Both the position numbers and the translations under genes were made by a program. 64,000 nt of DNA from the NCBI GenBank assembly GCA_021732745.1, contig JAKFUK010000001.1, positions 694,931 to 758,930 on the forward strand, in the 5' to 3' direction. Positions 8,797 through 16,911 of this stretch are shown here, piece after piece. Every line of letters starts with the position of its first letter. Within the stretch, counting starts at the first letter, position 1. The stretch comes from Nevskia sp. GTDB lineage: Bacteria; Pseudomonadota; Gammaproteobacteria; Nevskiales; Nevskiaceae. The notes beneath the pieces were generated by a model that was not told the origin of the DNA, searched no databases, and worked only from the letters and a program-made list of their open reading frames with translations.

Positions 8797-9351
8797 TCAG
8801 GGTTTGACGGCGACGCGGATCGCGCCGAGTTCGGATTTGCCTTGCGCTTCCAGCGTGGTCGCAGCCTTGGCTGGCCAGTCGAACGCCACATCGATGAGTT
8901 CGCGGCCGCCGTCTTCGCGGGCCGCTTCCACCACCAGCTTGTAGCGGCCGGGTGGCAGGCTGGCCAGCGGGCTCTTGTCGCCGAAGTTCTGTTCGTGGGT
9001 GCCGACCGGCTTGGTGGCGCTGCTCAGGCCATCGGCCGGCATCGACAGATCGCGTCCGCCGCGACGCCACCATTGGCGCAGATCGGGCAGCCACTTGGTG
9101 CCGGATTCGCTGCTGGCCGGCGGCTTGGCTGCACCCGGTGCAGCCGGCGGCGCATTGCGCTTGACCTGGTACCAGACGCTCAGATTGGCCGCGACGCTGC
9201 GGTCCTCGCGCTCGACCCAGACCGCGACATACGGGCGGTGGTACTCGGCGACGTCGAGCTGCGGAATCTGCACGCTGAGATCGAGCTGGGCGGCCTGCGC
9301 CGGAAGCGCGCCGAGGGCGGCGAGCAGGGGAATCAGATGACGCTTGTTCAT
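8797..9351 (-). CDS. DUF2271 protein, candidate flavinylated partner of ApbE
   Basis: A 184-residue exported protein (signal peptide about residues 1-20, MNKRHLIPLLAALGALPAQA). The DUF2271 core includes IPQLDVAEYHRPYVAVWVE and the C-terminal PPGRYKLVVEAAREDGGREL. Residues 107-113 read DGLSSAT, close to the DxxS/T-G-AT pattern that ApbE modifies in NqrB/NqrC-type proteins, making T113 the likely FMN attachment residue. A Trp/Arg-rich loop (RQWWRRGGR) precedes it. The gene is ten bases upstream of the DUF4198 gene and part of the same strand block as PepSY and apbE. I infer that it is an extracytoplasmic electron carrier; no direct proof is available in the sequence. Confidence 0.87.
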   Translation of the reverse strand: MNKRHLIPLLAALGALPAQAAQLDLSVQIPQLDVAEYHRPYVAVWVEREDRSVAANLSVWYQVKRNAPPAAPGAAKPPASSESGTKWLPDLRQWWRRGGRDLSMPADGLSSATKPVGTHEQNFGDKSPLASLPPGRYKLVVEAAREDGGRELIDVAFDWPAKAATTLEAQGKSELGAIRVAVKP

Positions 9352-9385
9352 GGAATCCTCGTGATCCGTGGATGAAACGAAACCC

Positions 9386-9457
9386 GTAGGTCGGGTTTCA
9401 ACCCGACTGCGCCACGGTTGATCGGCAGGCGCACCGTCGGGTTGAAACCCGACCTAC
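9386..9457. repeat. REP-like palindrome between PepSY and DUF2271 genes
   Basis: The arm GTAGGTCGGGTTTCAACCCG at 9386 onward (22 bases in total, to 9407) is repeated in inverted orientation at 9436-9457, separated by 28 bases. Each arm is itself palindromic (GTCGGGTT/AACCCGAC). This is the common GTCGGGTT-type REP sequence known from several gammaproteobacteria. It lies between two co-oriented genes and could attenuate or stabilise the transcript at this point. Confidence 0.85.
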
Positions 9458-9473
9458 AAAAGCAAGGCGTTGC

Positions 9474-10154
9474 TCAGTGAATGAAAATGATCGCCACCAG
9501 CATCGGCACCAGCATCCCGAAACCCACCAGCGGCCAGGTCAGCCGCCGGCCCTTGGAATGCAGGTGCAGCAGCCACAGGCCGGTCAGCGAAAACAGCAGG
9601 CAGGCCACCGCGAACACATCCAGAAAAACGCTCCAGGCGAAACCGGCGTGACGGCCCTTGTGCAGGTCGTTCAGATAGCTGATGACGCCGCGATCGGTGG
9701 TTTCGCGCTCCACCGTGCCGCTGGCGAGATCGACATTGATCCAGGCATCGCCGCCCGGCCGTGGCAGCGACACGTAAACCTCGTCGGCCGACCATTCGAC
9801 GGCCTGACCGGCGACGCGGACATCCAGCGTTTCCGCGAGCCAGGCGGCTGCAACATCCGGCATCGCGGCGGCGGCACCGTCATCGACCGCACGCTTCGCG
9901 GTGGCTTGCAGTTCCGCCAGCAGCGGCGCCGGCACCACGGCCTGCGTGCGAGCGACGACCGGCTTGGTCGGGATATCGGCAGCGTGATTCAGGGTGATGC
10001 CGGTGACCGAGAACAGCAGCATGCCGATCAGGCTGATCGCCGCGGAAATCCAGTGCCAGGTGTGCAACTGCTTGAGCCACCAGGCGCGGCGTTTCTGCTT
10101 GGCGCGCGCCGGGTCTTTTGCCTGCGGCGCTGAGGTGACGGCAGCGCTTCTCAC
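9474..10154 (-). CDS. PepSY-associated transmembrane helix protein
   Basis: A 226-residue inner-membrane protein with a first helix after a basic N-terminus (WHWISAAISLIGMLLFSVTGIT), a periplasmic PepSY-like domain, and two helices at the C-terminus (VFLDVFAVACLLFSLTGLWLL and LVGFGMLVPMLVAIIFI). The segments LNDLHKGRHAG and FSLTGLWLLH, plus the His residues near the helices, are typical of the PepSY-TM family, which has been associated with transmembrane electron transfer and ferric reduction. It starts with GTG at 10154, overlapping the exbD stop (GTGA). Context suggests reduction of iron or electron delivery to the DUF2271 protein. Confidence 0.85.
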   Translation of the reverse strand: MRSAAVTSAPQAKDPARAKQKRRAWWLKQLHTWHWISAAISLIGMLLFSVTGITLNHAADIPTKPVVARTQAVVPAPLLAELQATAKRAVDDGAAAAMPDVAAAWLAETLDVRVAGQAVEWSADEVYVSLPRPGGDAWINVDLASGTVERETTDRGVISYLNDLHKGRHAGFAWSVFLDVFAVACLLFSLTGLWLLHLHSKGRRLTWPLVGFGMLVPMLVAIIFIH

Positions 10155-10615
10155 GGTGCGGGTGCGCTCCCCACCGGCACCACGTCCGGCAGCGGCGCAC
10201 CACCCGGATCGGTGACGAAGGCGACCTTGGTGACGCCGGCCTTGGCCGCTTGGCTCATCACGGTGGCGATGATTTCGTAGCGGGCATCGCGGTCGATGCG
10301 CAGATGCAGTTCCGGCGTCGGCTGCTTCTGGCCAGCGGCGCGCAGGCGTTCGATGGTCTGCGCTTCATCCACAGCCTCGCCGTTCCAGAAACGCTGGTTG
10401 CTGCCGTCGATCGCGAACTGCACGGCGTCGGCCTGCTGGACGTTGCTCGCCGAATCCGCCTTCGGCAGGTCGATCTTCACCGCGTGGGTCAGCAGGGGTG
10501 CCGTGATGATGAAGATCACCAGCAGCACCAGCATGATGTCCACCAGCGGAATGACGTTGATTTCCGCCATCGGTGCCGAATTGCGGGCACCGCCGCCAAA
10601 GCTGCCGAAGGCCAT
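10151..10615 (-). CDS. exbD: Biopolymer transport protein ExbD
   Basis: A 154-residue ExbD/TolR protein. The N-terminal segment AEINVIPLVDIMLVLLVIF contains the single membrane helix with the essential proton-pathway Asp (D26). The periplasmic domain follows (VKIDLPKADS, ELHLRIDRDARYE, VMSQAAKAGVTKVAFVTDP). With ExbB it harvests the proton gradient for TonB. It starts one base after the exbB stop and overlaps the PepSY gene by four bases. Size and motifs are normal. Confidence 0.95.
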   Translation of the reverse strand: MAFGSFGGGARNSAPMAEINVIPLVDIMLVLLVIFIITAPLLTHAVKIDLPKADSASNVQQADAVQFAIDGSNQRFWNGEAVDEAQTIERLRAAGQKQPTPELHLRIDRDARYEIIATVMSQAAKAGVTKVAFVTDPGGAPLPDVVPVGSAPAP

Positions 10616-10616
10616 G

Positions 10617-11360
10617 TCAGCGCGCTCCGCTGCCGGTCTTCAGCGGCGTGACATTGCCGCCGCTCGCCGCGTCGATCTTGCAGCCGGTGCCGAGGAAGGC
10701 GAACAGGTCGTGAGCAAAGGCATCGAGCTGCGCCAGCGTCAGGCGATTGGCGCGGACGATCAGGTTGTAGCCGAGCACCGCCGGAATCGCGACTGCAAGG
10801 CCAATCGCGGTCATGATCAGCGCCTCGCCAACCGGGCCGGCGACCTTGTCGAGCGTGCCAGCACCCGACACGCCGATCGCCACCAGCGCGTGGTAGATGC
10901 CCCAGACCGTGCCGAGCAGGCCCACGAAGGGTGCCGTGGCACCGACCGAGGCCAGCACCGTCAGGCCCGATTCGAGGCTGGCGGTTTCCTCATCTATCGT
11001 CTTGCGCATGGTGCGGGTGACGAAATCGGAGGCCGAGCCGGCTTCGTTCAAGCGATTGATGCCGTGGCGCTCATGATGGCGGCTGGCGGCAATCGCGTGG
11101 TGCACCAGATGCGAGAACGGCTCGTCCGGATGCTGTTCCTCGACTCGGGCAGCCACCACGTCCAGCGACGGCGCATTCCAGAAGAAATCGAGGAATTTCT
11201 CGCTGCGCCGCTTGGCGCGCGAATAGCTGACCAGCTTGGTGACGATCAGATACCAGCTCGTCGCCGAGGCGAGCGCCATCAGCACAAGGATGAATTTCGC
11301 CACGCCGTCGGCCTGGGCGAGAAAGTGGCCGAAGCCGATGCTGCTGCTTGCTGGATCCAT
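10617..11360 (-). CDS. exbB: Biopolymer transport protein ExbB (MotA/TolQ/ExbB family)
   Basis: A 247-residue protein with three membrane helices: VAKFILVLMALASATSWYLI near residues 20-40, SGLTVLASVGATAPFVGLLG near 130-150, and VGEALIMTAIGLAVAIPAVL near 180-200. The last two carry the family-conserved GATAPFVGLLGTVWGI and GPVGEALI motifs. It powers TonB together with ExbD. The start codon at 11360 has an AGAGAGA ribosome site. This leader and the first nine to ten codons are part of a 183-bp unit repeated three times upstream, so two extra start sites lie ahead of the real one. Confidence 0.95.
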   Translation of the reverse strand: MDPASSSIGFGHFLAQADGVAKFILVLMALASATSWYLIVTKLVSYSRAKRRSEKFLDFFWNAPSLDVVAARVEEQHPDEPFSHLVHHAIAASRHHERHGINRLNEAGSASDFVTRTMRKTIDEETASLESGLTVLASVGATAPFVGLLGTVWGIYHALVAIGVSGAGTLDKVAGPVGEALIMTAIGLAVAIPAVLGYNLIVRANRLTLAQLDAFAHDLFAFLGTGCKIDAASGGNVTPLKTGSGAR

Positions 11361-11363
11361 TGC

Positions 11364-11543
11364 CTATCTCTCTGAAACCAATACGAAACTGAAAGCCCTC
11401 TCCCCCCGGGAGAGGGTTGGGTGAGGGACTCGGCCCGACCGTTGCGCACTGATCGGACGACGCGCCCTCACCCCGGCCCTCTCCCGGGGGGAGAGGGAGT
11501 ACAACCGCCTTCCAAAGCCGATGCTGCTGCTTGCTGGATCCAT
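11364..11543 (-). CDS. Upstream ORF (59 aa) beginning with a duplicated exbB start
   Basis: Starts at the second-copy ATG with the same AGAGAGA ribosome site as exbB and the same first nine to ten codons (MDPASSSIGF). It then reads through the palindrome as an Arg/Ser-rich tail and stops at TAG 11366-11364. That stop is followed by GCA and the real exbB ATG, so a ribosome ending here is three bases from the next start. It is probably a by-product of the tandem duplication that may couple translation into exbB. Whether the peptide does anything is unknown. Confidence 0.4.
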   Translation of the reverse strand: MDPASSSIGFGRRLYSLSPRERAGVRARRPISAQRSGRVPHPTLSRGERAFSFVLVSER

Positions 11544-11546
11544 TGC

Positions 11547-11726
11547 CTATCTCTCTGAAACCAATACGAAACTGAAAGCCCTCTCCCCCTGGGAGAGGGT
11601 TGGGTGAGGGACTCGGCCCGACCGTTGCGCACTGATCAGACGACGCGCCCTCACCCCGACCCTCTCCCGGGGGGAGAGGGAGAACAACCGCCTTCCAAAG
11701 CCGATGCTGCTGCTTGCTGGATCCAT
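11547..11726 (-). CDS. Upstream ORF (59 aa), third copy of the exbB start
   Basis: Same arrangement as the ORF at 11364-11543, one unit further upstream. ATG at 11726 is behind the repeated ribosome site, there is no internal stop, and TAG at 11549-11547 is followed by GCA and the next copy's ATG. A few substitutions relative to the downstream copy leave the frame intact. Confidence 0.35.
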   Translation of the reverse strand: MDPASSSIGFGRRLFSLSPRERVGVRARRLISAQRSGRVPHPTLSQGERAFSFVLVSER

Positions 11727-11887
11727 TGCCTATCTCTCTGAAACCAATACGAAACTGAAAGCCCTCTCCCCCTGGGAGAGGGTTGGGTGAGGGACTCGGC
11801 CCGACCGTTGCGCACTGATCGGACGACGCGCCCTCACCCCGACCCTCTCCCGGGGGGAGAGGGAGAACAACCGTCTTCCAGGCAAGC

Positions 11888-12559
11888 TCAACGCCTCAAC
11901 TCGAACAACACCGGCACGATCACCCAGGCGTCAACAGCTTCATCGCCGCGTTTGGCCGGCACGAAGCGCCATTTGCGGAACACCACATCGCGGGCGGCGG
12001 TGTCCAGGCTGGTCGAGCCGCTGGATTTCTCGATTCTCACGTCGCCAGCCGTGCCGTCGGCCAGCACCAGCACGCGCAGCCGCACTTCGCCGGTTTCGCG
12101 GCGCAGCTTGGCCGCGTACGGATAGACCGGCGGCGGGTTGTTCAGGTAGGCGGCGACGAAGTTCGGCGGCACGATCGCAGGCTCCGCCGCAGGGGCCGGT
12201 GCCGCCGGCGGCGCAGGCGGGGTTGGCGCTTCGGCCACGGGTTCGGTCACCGGTTCCGGGTCCGGCGGTGGCGTGACGATGGCCGACGGCGTCGGTTTCG
12301 GCGTCGACACCAGACGCGGCTGCGGTTTCGGCTTCACCGGTTCCGGCGGCGGTGGTGGCGGCTCGACCAGCACCACCGGCGCTTCGGCAATCATCCGCAC
12401 CTGCATCACCACCGGTTCCGGCGGTGGCGCAGGCGCTTTCGCGACCAGCAAGGCCGCCAGCCCGCCGACATGCAGGCCGATCACCGCGAACGCCGCGATC
12501 AGCCGGCCGCGCCTGGACATCCGCTGCCCGGCTTCGTACGCGCTGGCTGTCACCGCCAT
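11888..12559 (-). CDS. tonB: TonB family energy transducer
   Basis: A 223-residue TonB. It has a short cytoplasmic N-terminus, one membrane helix (RLIAAFAVIGLHVGGLAALL), a Pro/Val/Glu-rich periplasmic spacer (about residues 43-125), and the C-terminal TonB domain (NPPPVYPYAAKLRRETGEVR, VRIEKSSGSTSLDTAARD, WRFVPAKRGDEAVDAW). It spans the periplasm and transmits ExbBD energy to outer-membrane receptors, presumably the siderophore receptor two genes upstream. I chose ATG 12559, six bases after the piuC stop; a longer start at 12580 would overlap piuC. The 183-bp repeat array begins just after its stop. Confidence 0.93.
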   Translation of the reverse strand: MAVTASAYEAGQRMSRRGRLIAAFAVIGLHVGGLAALLVAKAPAPPPEPVVMQVRMIAEAPVVLVEPPPPPPEPVKPKPQPRLVSTPKPTPSAIVTPPPDPEPVTEPVAEAPTPPAPPAAPAPAAEPAIVPPNFVAAYLNNPPPVYPYAAKLRRETGEVRLRVLVLADGTAGDVRIEKSSGSTSLDTAARDVVFRKWRFVPAKRGDEAVDAWVIVPVLFELRR

Positions 12560-12564
12560 CGCGC

Positions 12565-13248
12565 TCACAGATCCGACCACTTGCGCAGCAGGTTGTGATA
12601 GCTGCCGGTCAGCCGGATCAGCGCCGGATGACCTTCCGGATGCAGTTCGCGCAGTTGCATCAAGGCCCGGTCCATCTCGTAGAGCAGGCGGCGGTTGTCG
12701 TCATCGCGAACCATGCTTTGCACCCAGAAGAACGACGCCAGCCGCCCGCCCCGGGTCACGGGACGCACCTCGTGCAGGCTGGTTGCCGGGTACAGCAGCA
12801 GATCGCCTGCCGCAAGCTTCACGGCCTGTTCACCGTACGTGTCTTCGATGACCAGTTCGCCGCCGTCGTAGCTGTCCGGATCGGCCAGAAACAGGGTGGC
12901 CGACAGATCGGTGCGGACCCGGAACGGTGCTTGCCGGGTCAGCCGCACGGCGGTGTCGATATGAGCCCCGAAATGGCCGCCGCCGGTGTAGCGGTTGAAC
13001 AGTGGCGGGAACACTTTCAGCGGCAGCGCAGCGGATGTGAACAGGCTCGATCGTGCAAGTGCTGCCAGCACCACATCGCCGAGTTCCTTGGCCAGCGGGT
13101 GATCTTCGGTGAGCTGGTCATTGTGCTTGACCTTCGCCGCTTCCGGCCCGGCCGTGATTCGTCCGTCTTCCCAGTTGACCAAAGCCAGCCGCTCGCGGAT
13201 GAACGCGAGCGGGCGGGCTTCGAGCAGGGCGGGAATGCGGACGATCAC
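12565..13248 (-). CDS. piuC: Fe2+-dependent dioxygenase PiuC (PKHD-type hydroxylase)
   Basis: A 227-residue 2-oxoglutarate/Fe(II) dioxygenase of the PiuC/YbiX family. Metal ligands are visible as H96 and D98 (FGAHIDTA) and H159 (SLHEVRPV), with R169 as the 2-oxoglutarate Arg. The N-terminal [11 protein letters not shown] and KHNDQL segments are typical of the family. PiuC genes are iron-repressed and sit next to PiuA/Fiu catecholate receptors, as here (16 bases after the receptor gene). The substrate is not established. Confidence 0.93.
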   Translation of the reverse strand: MIVRIPALLEARPLAFIRERLALVNWEDGRITAGPEAAKVKHNDQLTEDHPLAKELGDVVLAALARSSLFTSAALPLKVFPPLFNRYTGGGHFGAHIDTAVRLTRQAPFRVRTDLSATLFLADPDSYDGGELVIEDTYGEQAVKLAAGDLLLYPATSLHEVRPVTRGGRLASFFWVQSMVRDDDNRRLLYEMDRALMQLRELHPEGHPALIRLTGSYHNLLRKWSDL

Positions 13249-13264
13249 GGCCTTGGATGGACGA

Positions 13265-15556
13265 TCAGTAGCGAATGTTCAAAGTGGCAAGGAACGAGCG
13301 CGGCACGCCCGGCGAATAGCGCTGGCCGGAGTTGTTGACGCTGGCGACGTAGCGCTCGTCGAGCAGGTTGTAGATGTTGGCCTGCACGCCGATCTTCGGG
13401 GTGAACTCGTAGCCGAGCACGGCATCGACGACCACGTAGTCATCGACCGACACGATGCCGGTGGTGATGGTGTTCGGGTTGTTGCTGACGGTTCGCGCCT
13501 GGCTCGACAGGTAGCGGATACCGCCGCCCAGCGTCAGCGGGCCGTTCAGATAAGTGCCGAGCGCCACCGGAACCTTGTAGCTGGACCAGACGGTGACGCT
13601 GTTTTCCGGCGAGAAGTTGATCGGCGCGCCGCTTTGCGTCGACGTGCCGTCGGTGGCGATCACGCCTTCCGACACCTTGGTCTTCTGGTAGGTGTAGCCG
13701 GCGCTGAGCTGCCAGGCGGCGGTGATGTTGCCGACCAGACCCAGTTCCACGCCCTGCACGCGGCGTTCGCCGTACTGGACGATGGAATCGTCGACCTGGC
13801 GGGCCAGATCATTGATGCTGACGGTGCGGAACAGCGCGGCATTGGCGGCCAGCCGGCCATCGAGCAGATCCCACTTGGTGCCCACTTCGACGCTGTCGGC
13901 TTCCGAAGGATCCAGCGCCGGCGAGTTGATGTTGGTGGTGGTGGCCGACAGGGTGAAGTTGTCGCCGCCCGGCGGCCGCATGCTGACGCCATACGCGGCG
14001 TACAGCGTGCCGTTCGGCAGGGGCTTGTAGATGCCGCCGACCTTGTAGCTGACCAGCACGTCGGAATCGCTGAGCCGCGACGGCACCAGGGTGCCGACCG
14101 GCAGGGTCGGCTGCGCGGCTGCCGTCGACAGCACCACCGCGCTGGTTTCGGTCCGGAAGCGCTCGATGCGGACACCGCCGTTGAGCTGGAACTCGTCACT
14201 GGCACCAAACTTCAGGGTGTCGAAGAAATAGACGGCGCCGGTGGTGGTTTCGCCATCGGCGAACGCGCCATTCTGCGACAGGCTCACCGCCGGATCGGAG
14301 GCATTCGGGTTGTAGACGTTGGCGCGGGTCTGCACCTGCGCCGGAGTGGTCGTGGTCACCGCGAAGGTTGGCGTGAACTGCGCTTCCTGGATGAACTCGA
14401 AGCCGGCGCTGAACTCGTGCTTGAGCACGCCGGTGGCGAACGCGCCGCGCAGATTGGTCTGGTTGGTCAGCAGGTCGTTGTCGCGATAGCTGGCCTGCCG
14501 CGAACGGCCCACGGTCCAGGTCGACGGATCGCCGGTGGTGGTCGGGGCCTGCAGCGGCGCGGTCAGGATGCGGTCCTGCGTGGTGCGGCTGTAGCGCGAC
14601 AGGTTGGTGATCTTGTAGCCCGGTGCCAGATCGTGTTCGATCTTGCCGCTGAAGATGTTCAGGTCAACCTTCTCGAAATCGGCATCGAGGCCGTAGAAAT
14701 TCGAGATCGGCACCCGCGCGGCATTGGCGGCGGCAGCATCGGCGGAGCGATAGCCGGACACGCCGATCGCGGTGACGCCGCCATCTGGCGTGTTGTCCTG
14801 GAACAGATGCTGGGTGAACAGGGTGATGCGGGTGTTGGTGCCGAGACCGAAGGCGACGCTCGGTGCGATGCCCCACTGCTGGCGCTCGACGACATCACGG
14901 CCGGCAACACCGCCGTCCTGACCGACGACGTTCAGGCGCACGGCGATCGACTCGGTGAGCTTGCGGTTGACGTCAGCGGTCAGGCGGCGACGATCGCGGG
15001 TGCCGTAGCTGAAGGAGCCGGTTGCCAGATTGTCGGCAAACGGTGTCTTGGTGACCAGATTGATGTAACCGGCGGCCACACCGCGGCCGTTGTCGGTACC
15101 GGCCGGACCCTTGACGATTTCCACCTGCTCGACATTGAACAGATCGCGCACCGCGGGCGAAATATCGCGGACGTTGTCGAGAAAGATGCTGCCCTGGGTA
15201 TCGAAACCGCGCAGGAATACCGAGTCACCGCTGGTTGAATTGCCGTTTTCGCCCTGCTGGAAAGTGATGCCCGGCGTCTGGCGCAGGGCATCGGACAGGC
15301 TCAGCGCGCCCTGCTGCTGAAGCAATTCCTTCTTCAGCACCGTGATCGTTTGCGGCGTGTCGACCAGCGGCTGGGTGAATTTCGGCGATGACACTTGATT
15401 GGCCTTGATCTCGCTGGCCGCCGAATCCTCGACCTTCACGGTCGGCAAGGTGGCCGCCGGCTCGGCGGCAGCAACCTGGGCAACGGCAGGGGCGGCATGA
15501 AAGGCCAGCACGGCAGCGGCGATCGGGCTCAAGCGAAACATCAATGACGACGACAT
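13265..15556 (-). CDS. TonB-dependent siderophore receptor (Fiu/PiuA-like)
   Basis: A 763-residue outer-membrane receptor. Signal peptide is about residues 1-26 (ending HAAPAVAQ). A candidate TonB box, LPTVKVED, is near residue 37. The plug domain (about 60-200) includes [31 protein letters not shown] and [12 protein letters not shown]. The 22-strand barrel follows and ends with the outer-membrane sorting signal FLATLNIRY (terminal aromatic). Adjacency to piuC points to a catecholate-type ferric siderophore or analogue. GGAGAG nine bases upstream supports ATG 15556. A Fur-like box lies about 135 bases upstream. It heads the block piuC, tonB, exbB, exbD. Confidence 0.95.
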   Translation of the reverse strand: MSSSLMFRLSPIAAAVLAFHAAPAVAQVAAAEPAATLPTVKVEDSAASEIKANQVSSPKFTQPLVDTPQTITVLKKELLQQQGALSLSDALRQTPGITFQQGENGNSTSGDSVFLRGFDTQGSIFLDNVRDISPAVRDLFNVEQVEIVKGPAGTDNGRGVAAGYINLVTKTPFADNLATGSFSYGTRDRRRLTADVNRKLTESIAVRLNVVGQDGGVAGRDVVERQQWGIAPSVAFGLGTNTRITLFTQHLFQDNTPDGGVTAIGVSGYRSADAAAANAARVPISNFYGLDADFEKVDLNIFSGKIEHDLAPGYKITNLSRYSRTTQDRILTAPLQAPTTTGDPSTWTVGRSRQASYRDNDLLTNQTNLRGAFATGVLKHEFSAGFEFIQEAQFTPTFAVTTTTPAQVQTRANVYNPNASDPAVSLSQNGAFADGETTTGAVYFFDTLKFGASDEFQLNGGVRIERFRTETSAVVLSTAAAQPTLPVGTLVPSRLSDSDVLVSYKVGGIYKPLPNGTLYAAYGVSMRPPGGDNFTLSATTTNINSPALDPSEADSVEVGTKWDLLDGRLAANAALFRTVSINDLARQVDDSIVQYGERRVQGVELGLVGNITAAWQLSAGYTYQKTKVSEGVIATDGTSTQSGAPINFSPENSVTVWSSYKVPVALGTYLNGPLTLGGGIRYLSSQARTVSNNPNTITTGIVSVDDYVVVDAVLGYEFTPKIGVQANIYNLLDERYVASVNNSGQRYSPGVPRSFLATLNIRY

Positions 15557-15690
15557 GGACAGGCTCTCCGAATGGGGACGAAAAGCCCCGCGCCGCCTTT
15601 CGGGCGTGCTGCAGGGCCGTGGGTCTTTTCGGTATGTGTCGAAGCAGCGACGCTGCCCGGCTGTGCCTGACGAGACAGGCGCATTCTAAA

Positions 15691-15705
15691 TGATAGGTAT
15701 TCGCA
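15691..15705. promoter_or_regulatory. Candidate Fur box upstream of the siderophore receptor
   Basis: TGATAGGTATTCGCA matches the Fur 7-1-7 pattern TGATAATNATTATCA at 11 of 14 defined positions and is extended by AAA/TTT flanks. It lies in an AT-rich patch 135 bases upstream of the receptor start. This is consistent with iron repression of the receptor-piuC-tonB-exbBD block. Confidence 0.6.
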
Positions 15706-15757
15706 TTTGCAATAAAACCTGAATCCTTGATTTCGCGGGCTGCGGAAAGCACAAGCG

Positions 15758-15874
15758 AACCGTTAAACGCAAAGGCGCGAAGGGAAAAGAAAGAACGCAA
15801 AGAAAAGCTGTTTCGTTGAGGCTGTTCTTTGCGTGCTTTGCTTCATTCTTTTCCTTTGCGTCCTTTGCGTTGAA
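15758..15874. repeat. Long imperfect hairpin, family A (AAACGCAAAGGCGCGAAG type)
   Basis: The left arm (15758-15804, beginning AACCGTTAAACGCAAAGGCG) and right arm (15825-15874, ending TCCTTTGCGTTGAA) are inverted, imperfect complements separated by a short loop. The same sequence recurs at 51088-51205. It lies in the 450-base gap between the receptor gene and the downstream glycine-zipper gene, which otherwise holds only the Fur-like box and leaders. Confidence 0.85.
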
Positions 15875-16006
15875 CTTCTGCTTTTTGCTTCTTGCTGATT
15901 TTCCGACGCAGGCCCTTCCCGGGTTCAGGATCAATTCAGGAACCCTGCGTAGTCTTGCCCTCGCAACGTGCAAACCCGACGCACGTCCATCCGAGGAACA
16001 CCCGAC

Positions 16007-16552
16007 ATGAACGCCCAGCTGACATCCCTGTTGACCGCCGTCGCCGTGCTCGGCACGTCTGCCACCGCGCAGGCTGGCCGTCATGCCGACAACACCGAAT
16101 ACGCCGAAGTGGTCAGCAGCCGTCCGATCTACCAGGACGTGCGAGTGACCGTGCCGCGCGAAGAGTGTTACGACGAAAAGGTCGTCTACGACGACGGTTA
16201 TCGCGGCCGCGACAACGGCGGCATCGGTGCCGTGCTCGGTGCCGTGGTCGGCGGTGTGGTCGGCAACCGCTTCGGTCAGGGTCAGGGCCGCGCGGTCGCC
16301 ACCGCTGCCGGTGCCGTGGTCGGCGCCAGCGCCGGTGCCAGCATCGGCCGCAACAACAGCCGCGGCAATCGTGAGCCTTCCTACGGCTACGAACAGCGCT
16401 GCCGCACGATCGAGGAAAGCCGCATCGAGCAGCGTGTCGATGGCTATGACGTGCGTTATCGTTACAACGGCCGGGTGTACGACACCCATCTGCCGTATGA
16501 CCCGGGTGATCGTCTGGCCGTGAATGTCAGCGTCAGCCCGGCCGATTATTGA
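16007..16552 (+). CDS. Glycine-zipper 2TM envelope protein
   Basis: A 181-residue protein with a signal peptide (MNAQLTSLLTAVAVLGTSATAQ, mature from AGRHAD). In the middle, a Gly-rich hairpin of two helices (IGAVLGAVVGGVVGNRFGQG and ATAAGAVVGASAGASIGRN) matches the glycine-zipper/Rick_17kDa fold of small outer-membrane-associated proteins. The C-terminal half (YEQRCRTIEESRIEQRVDGY, VRYRYNGRVYDTHLPYDPGD) is typical of the UMP/UPF glycine-zipper family. It is probably a periplasmic or outer-membrane structural or stress protein. GAGGA ten bases upstream supports ATG 16007. Confidence 0.8.
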   Translation: MNAQLTSLLTAVAVLGTSATAQAGRHADNTEYAEVVSSRPIYQDVRVTVPREECYDEKVVYDDGYRGRDNGGIGAVLGAVVGGVVGNRFGQGQGRAVATAAGAVVGASAGASIGRNNSRGNREPSYGYEQRCRTIEESRIEQRVDGYDVRYRYNGRVYDTHLPYDPGDRLAVNVSVSPADY

Positions 16553-16590
16553 ACCCTGCCACTTGCGACCCAGAGCCATTCGAGAAGCCC

Positions 16591-16887
16591 ATGCGCGCCA
16601 TTCTGGCCACGATCGTCATCGCCATCAGTCTGCTGGCGACCAGCCAGCCGGCGACGGCGGATCGTCGCGGCAGCGCGCTGCGCCTCGACACGCCGTTCCT
16701 CGCTCCGGGCCGTGATGCCCGCGACCGCGACGAGCAGCCGCGCGGCGGCATGAGCCCGAACGAAGCCGCCAAACGCGCCCAGCGCGAAAACGGCGGCGGC
16801 CGCGTGCTGTCGGTCGAGCCCAGCGGCGACGGCTACCGGGTCAAGCTGCTGCGCGATGGTGAAGTGCGCGTCGTCCACGTCCAGTAG
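16591..16887 (+). CDS. Small exported PepSY-like protein
   Basis: A 98-residue protein with a signal peptide (MRAILATIVIAISLLATSQ, cleavage near ATA-D). A basic linker follows, then a single PepSY-like domain at the C-terminus (AAKRAQRENGGGRVLSVEPS, YRVKLLRDGEVRVVHV). Such small periplasmic PepSY proteins often precede PhoPQ-like two-component genes, as here (24 bases before the regulator), and may modulate the sensor or a periplasmic enzyme. The role is inferred from context. Confidence 0.75.
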   Translation: MRAILATIVIAISLLATSQPATADRRGSALRLDTPFLAPGRDARDRDEQPRGGMSPNEAAKRAQRENGGGRVLSVEPSGDGYRVKLLRDGEVRVVHVQ

Positions 16888-16911
16888 CACCACCCCGTTC
16901 CGGAGCTGTCG

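Larger units (their letters stand above)
11332..11880. repeat. Tandem array of three 183-bp units carrying the exbB leader
   Basis: The same 183-bp unit occurs three times end to end (landmark CAT start complements at 11358, 11541 and 11724). Copies differ at only a few bases. Each unit holds the 5' end of exbB with its ribosome site, plus a long palindrome of the CCCTCTCCC...GGGAGAGGG / GGGTGAGGG type. The third copy loses identity near 11875-11880, just before the tonB stop. The period is 61 codons exactly, so the repeated starts stay in the same frame. The array fills the 527-base tonB-exbB interval; no separate gene is evident in it. Confidence 0.95.

Noticed and set aside
11332-11880. 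The three repeat units as a CRISPR array
   Set aside because: Units are 183 bases, nearly identical throughout with no unique spacers, and contain the exbB start.
11236-12125. Plus-strand ORFs across the exbB-tonB repeat array
   Set aside because: They arise from the palindromic repeat units and lie antisense to exbB and tonB; no ribosome sites or domains.
13109-15238. A 709-codon frame antisense to the siderophore receptor gene
   Set aside because: Composition (His/Arg/Gly-rich, no domain) is that of a mirror frame of a GC-rich gene, and the receptor on the other strand is unambiguous.
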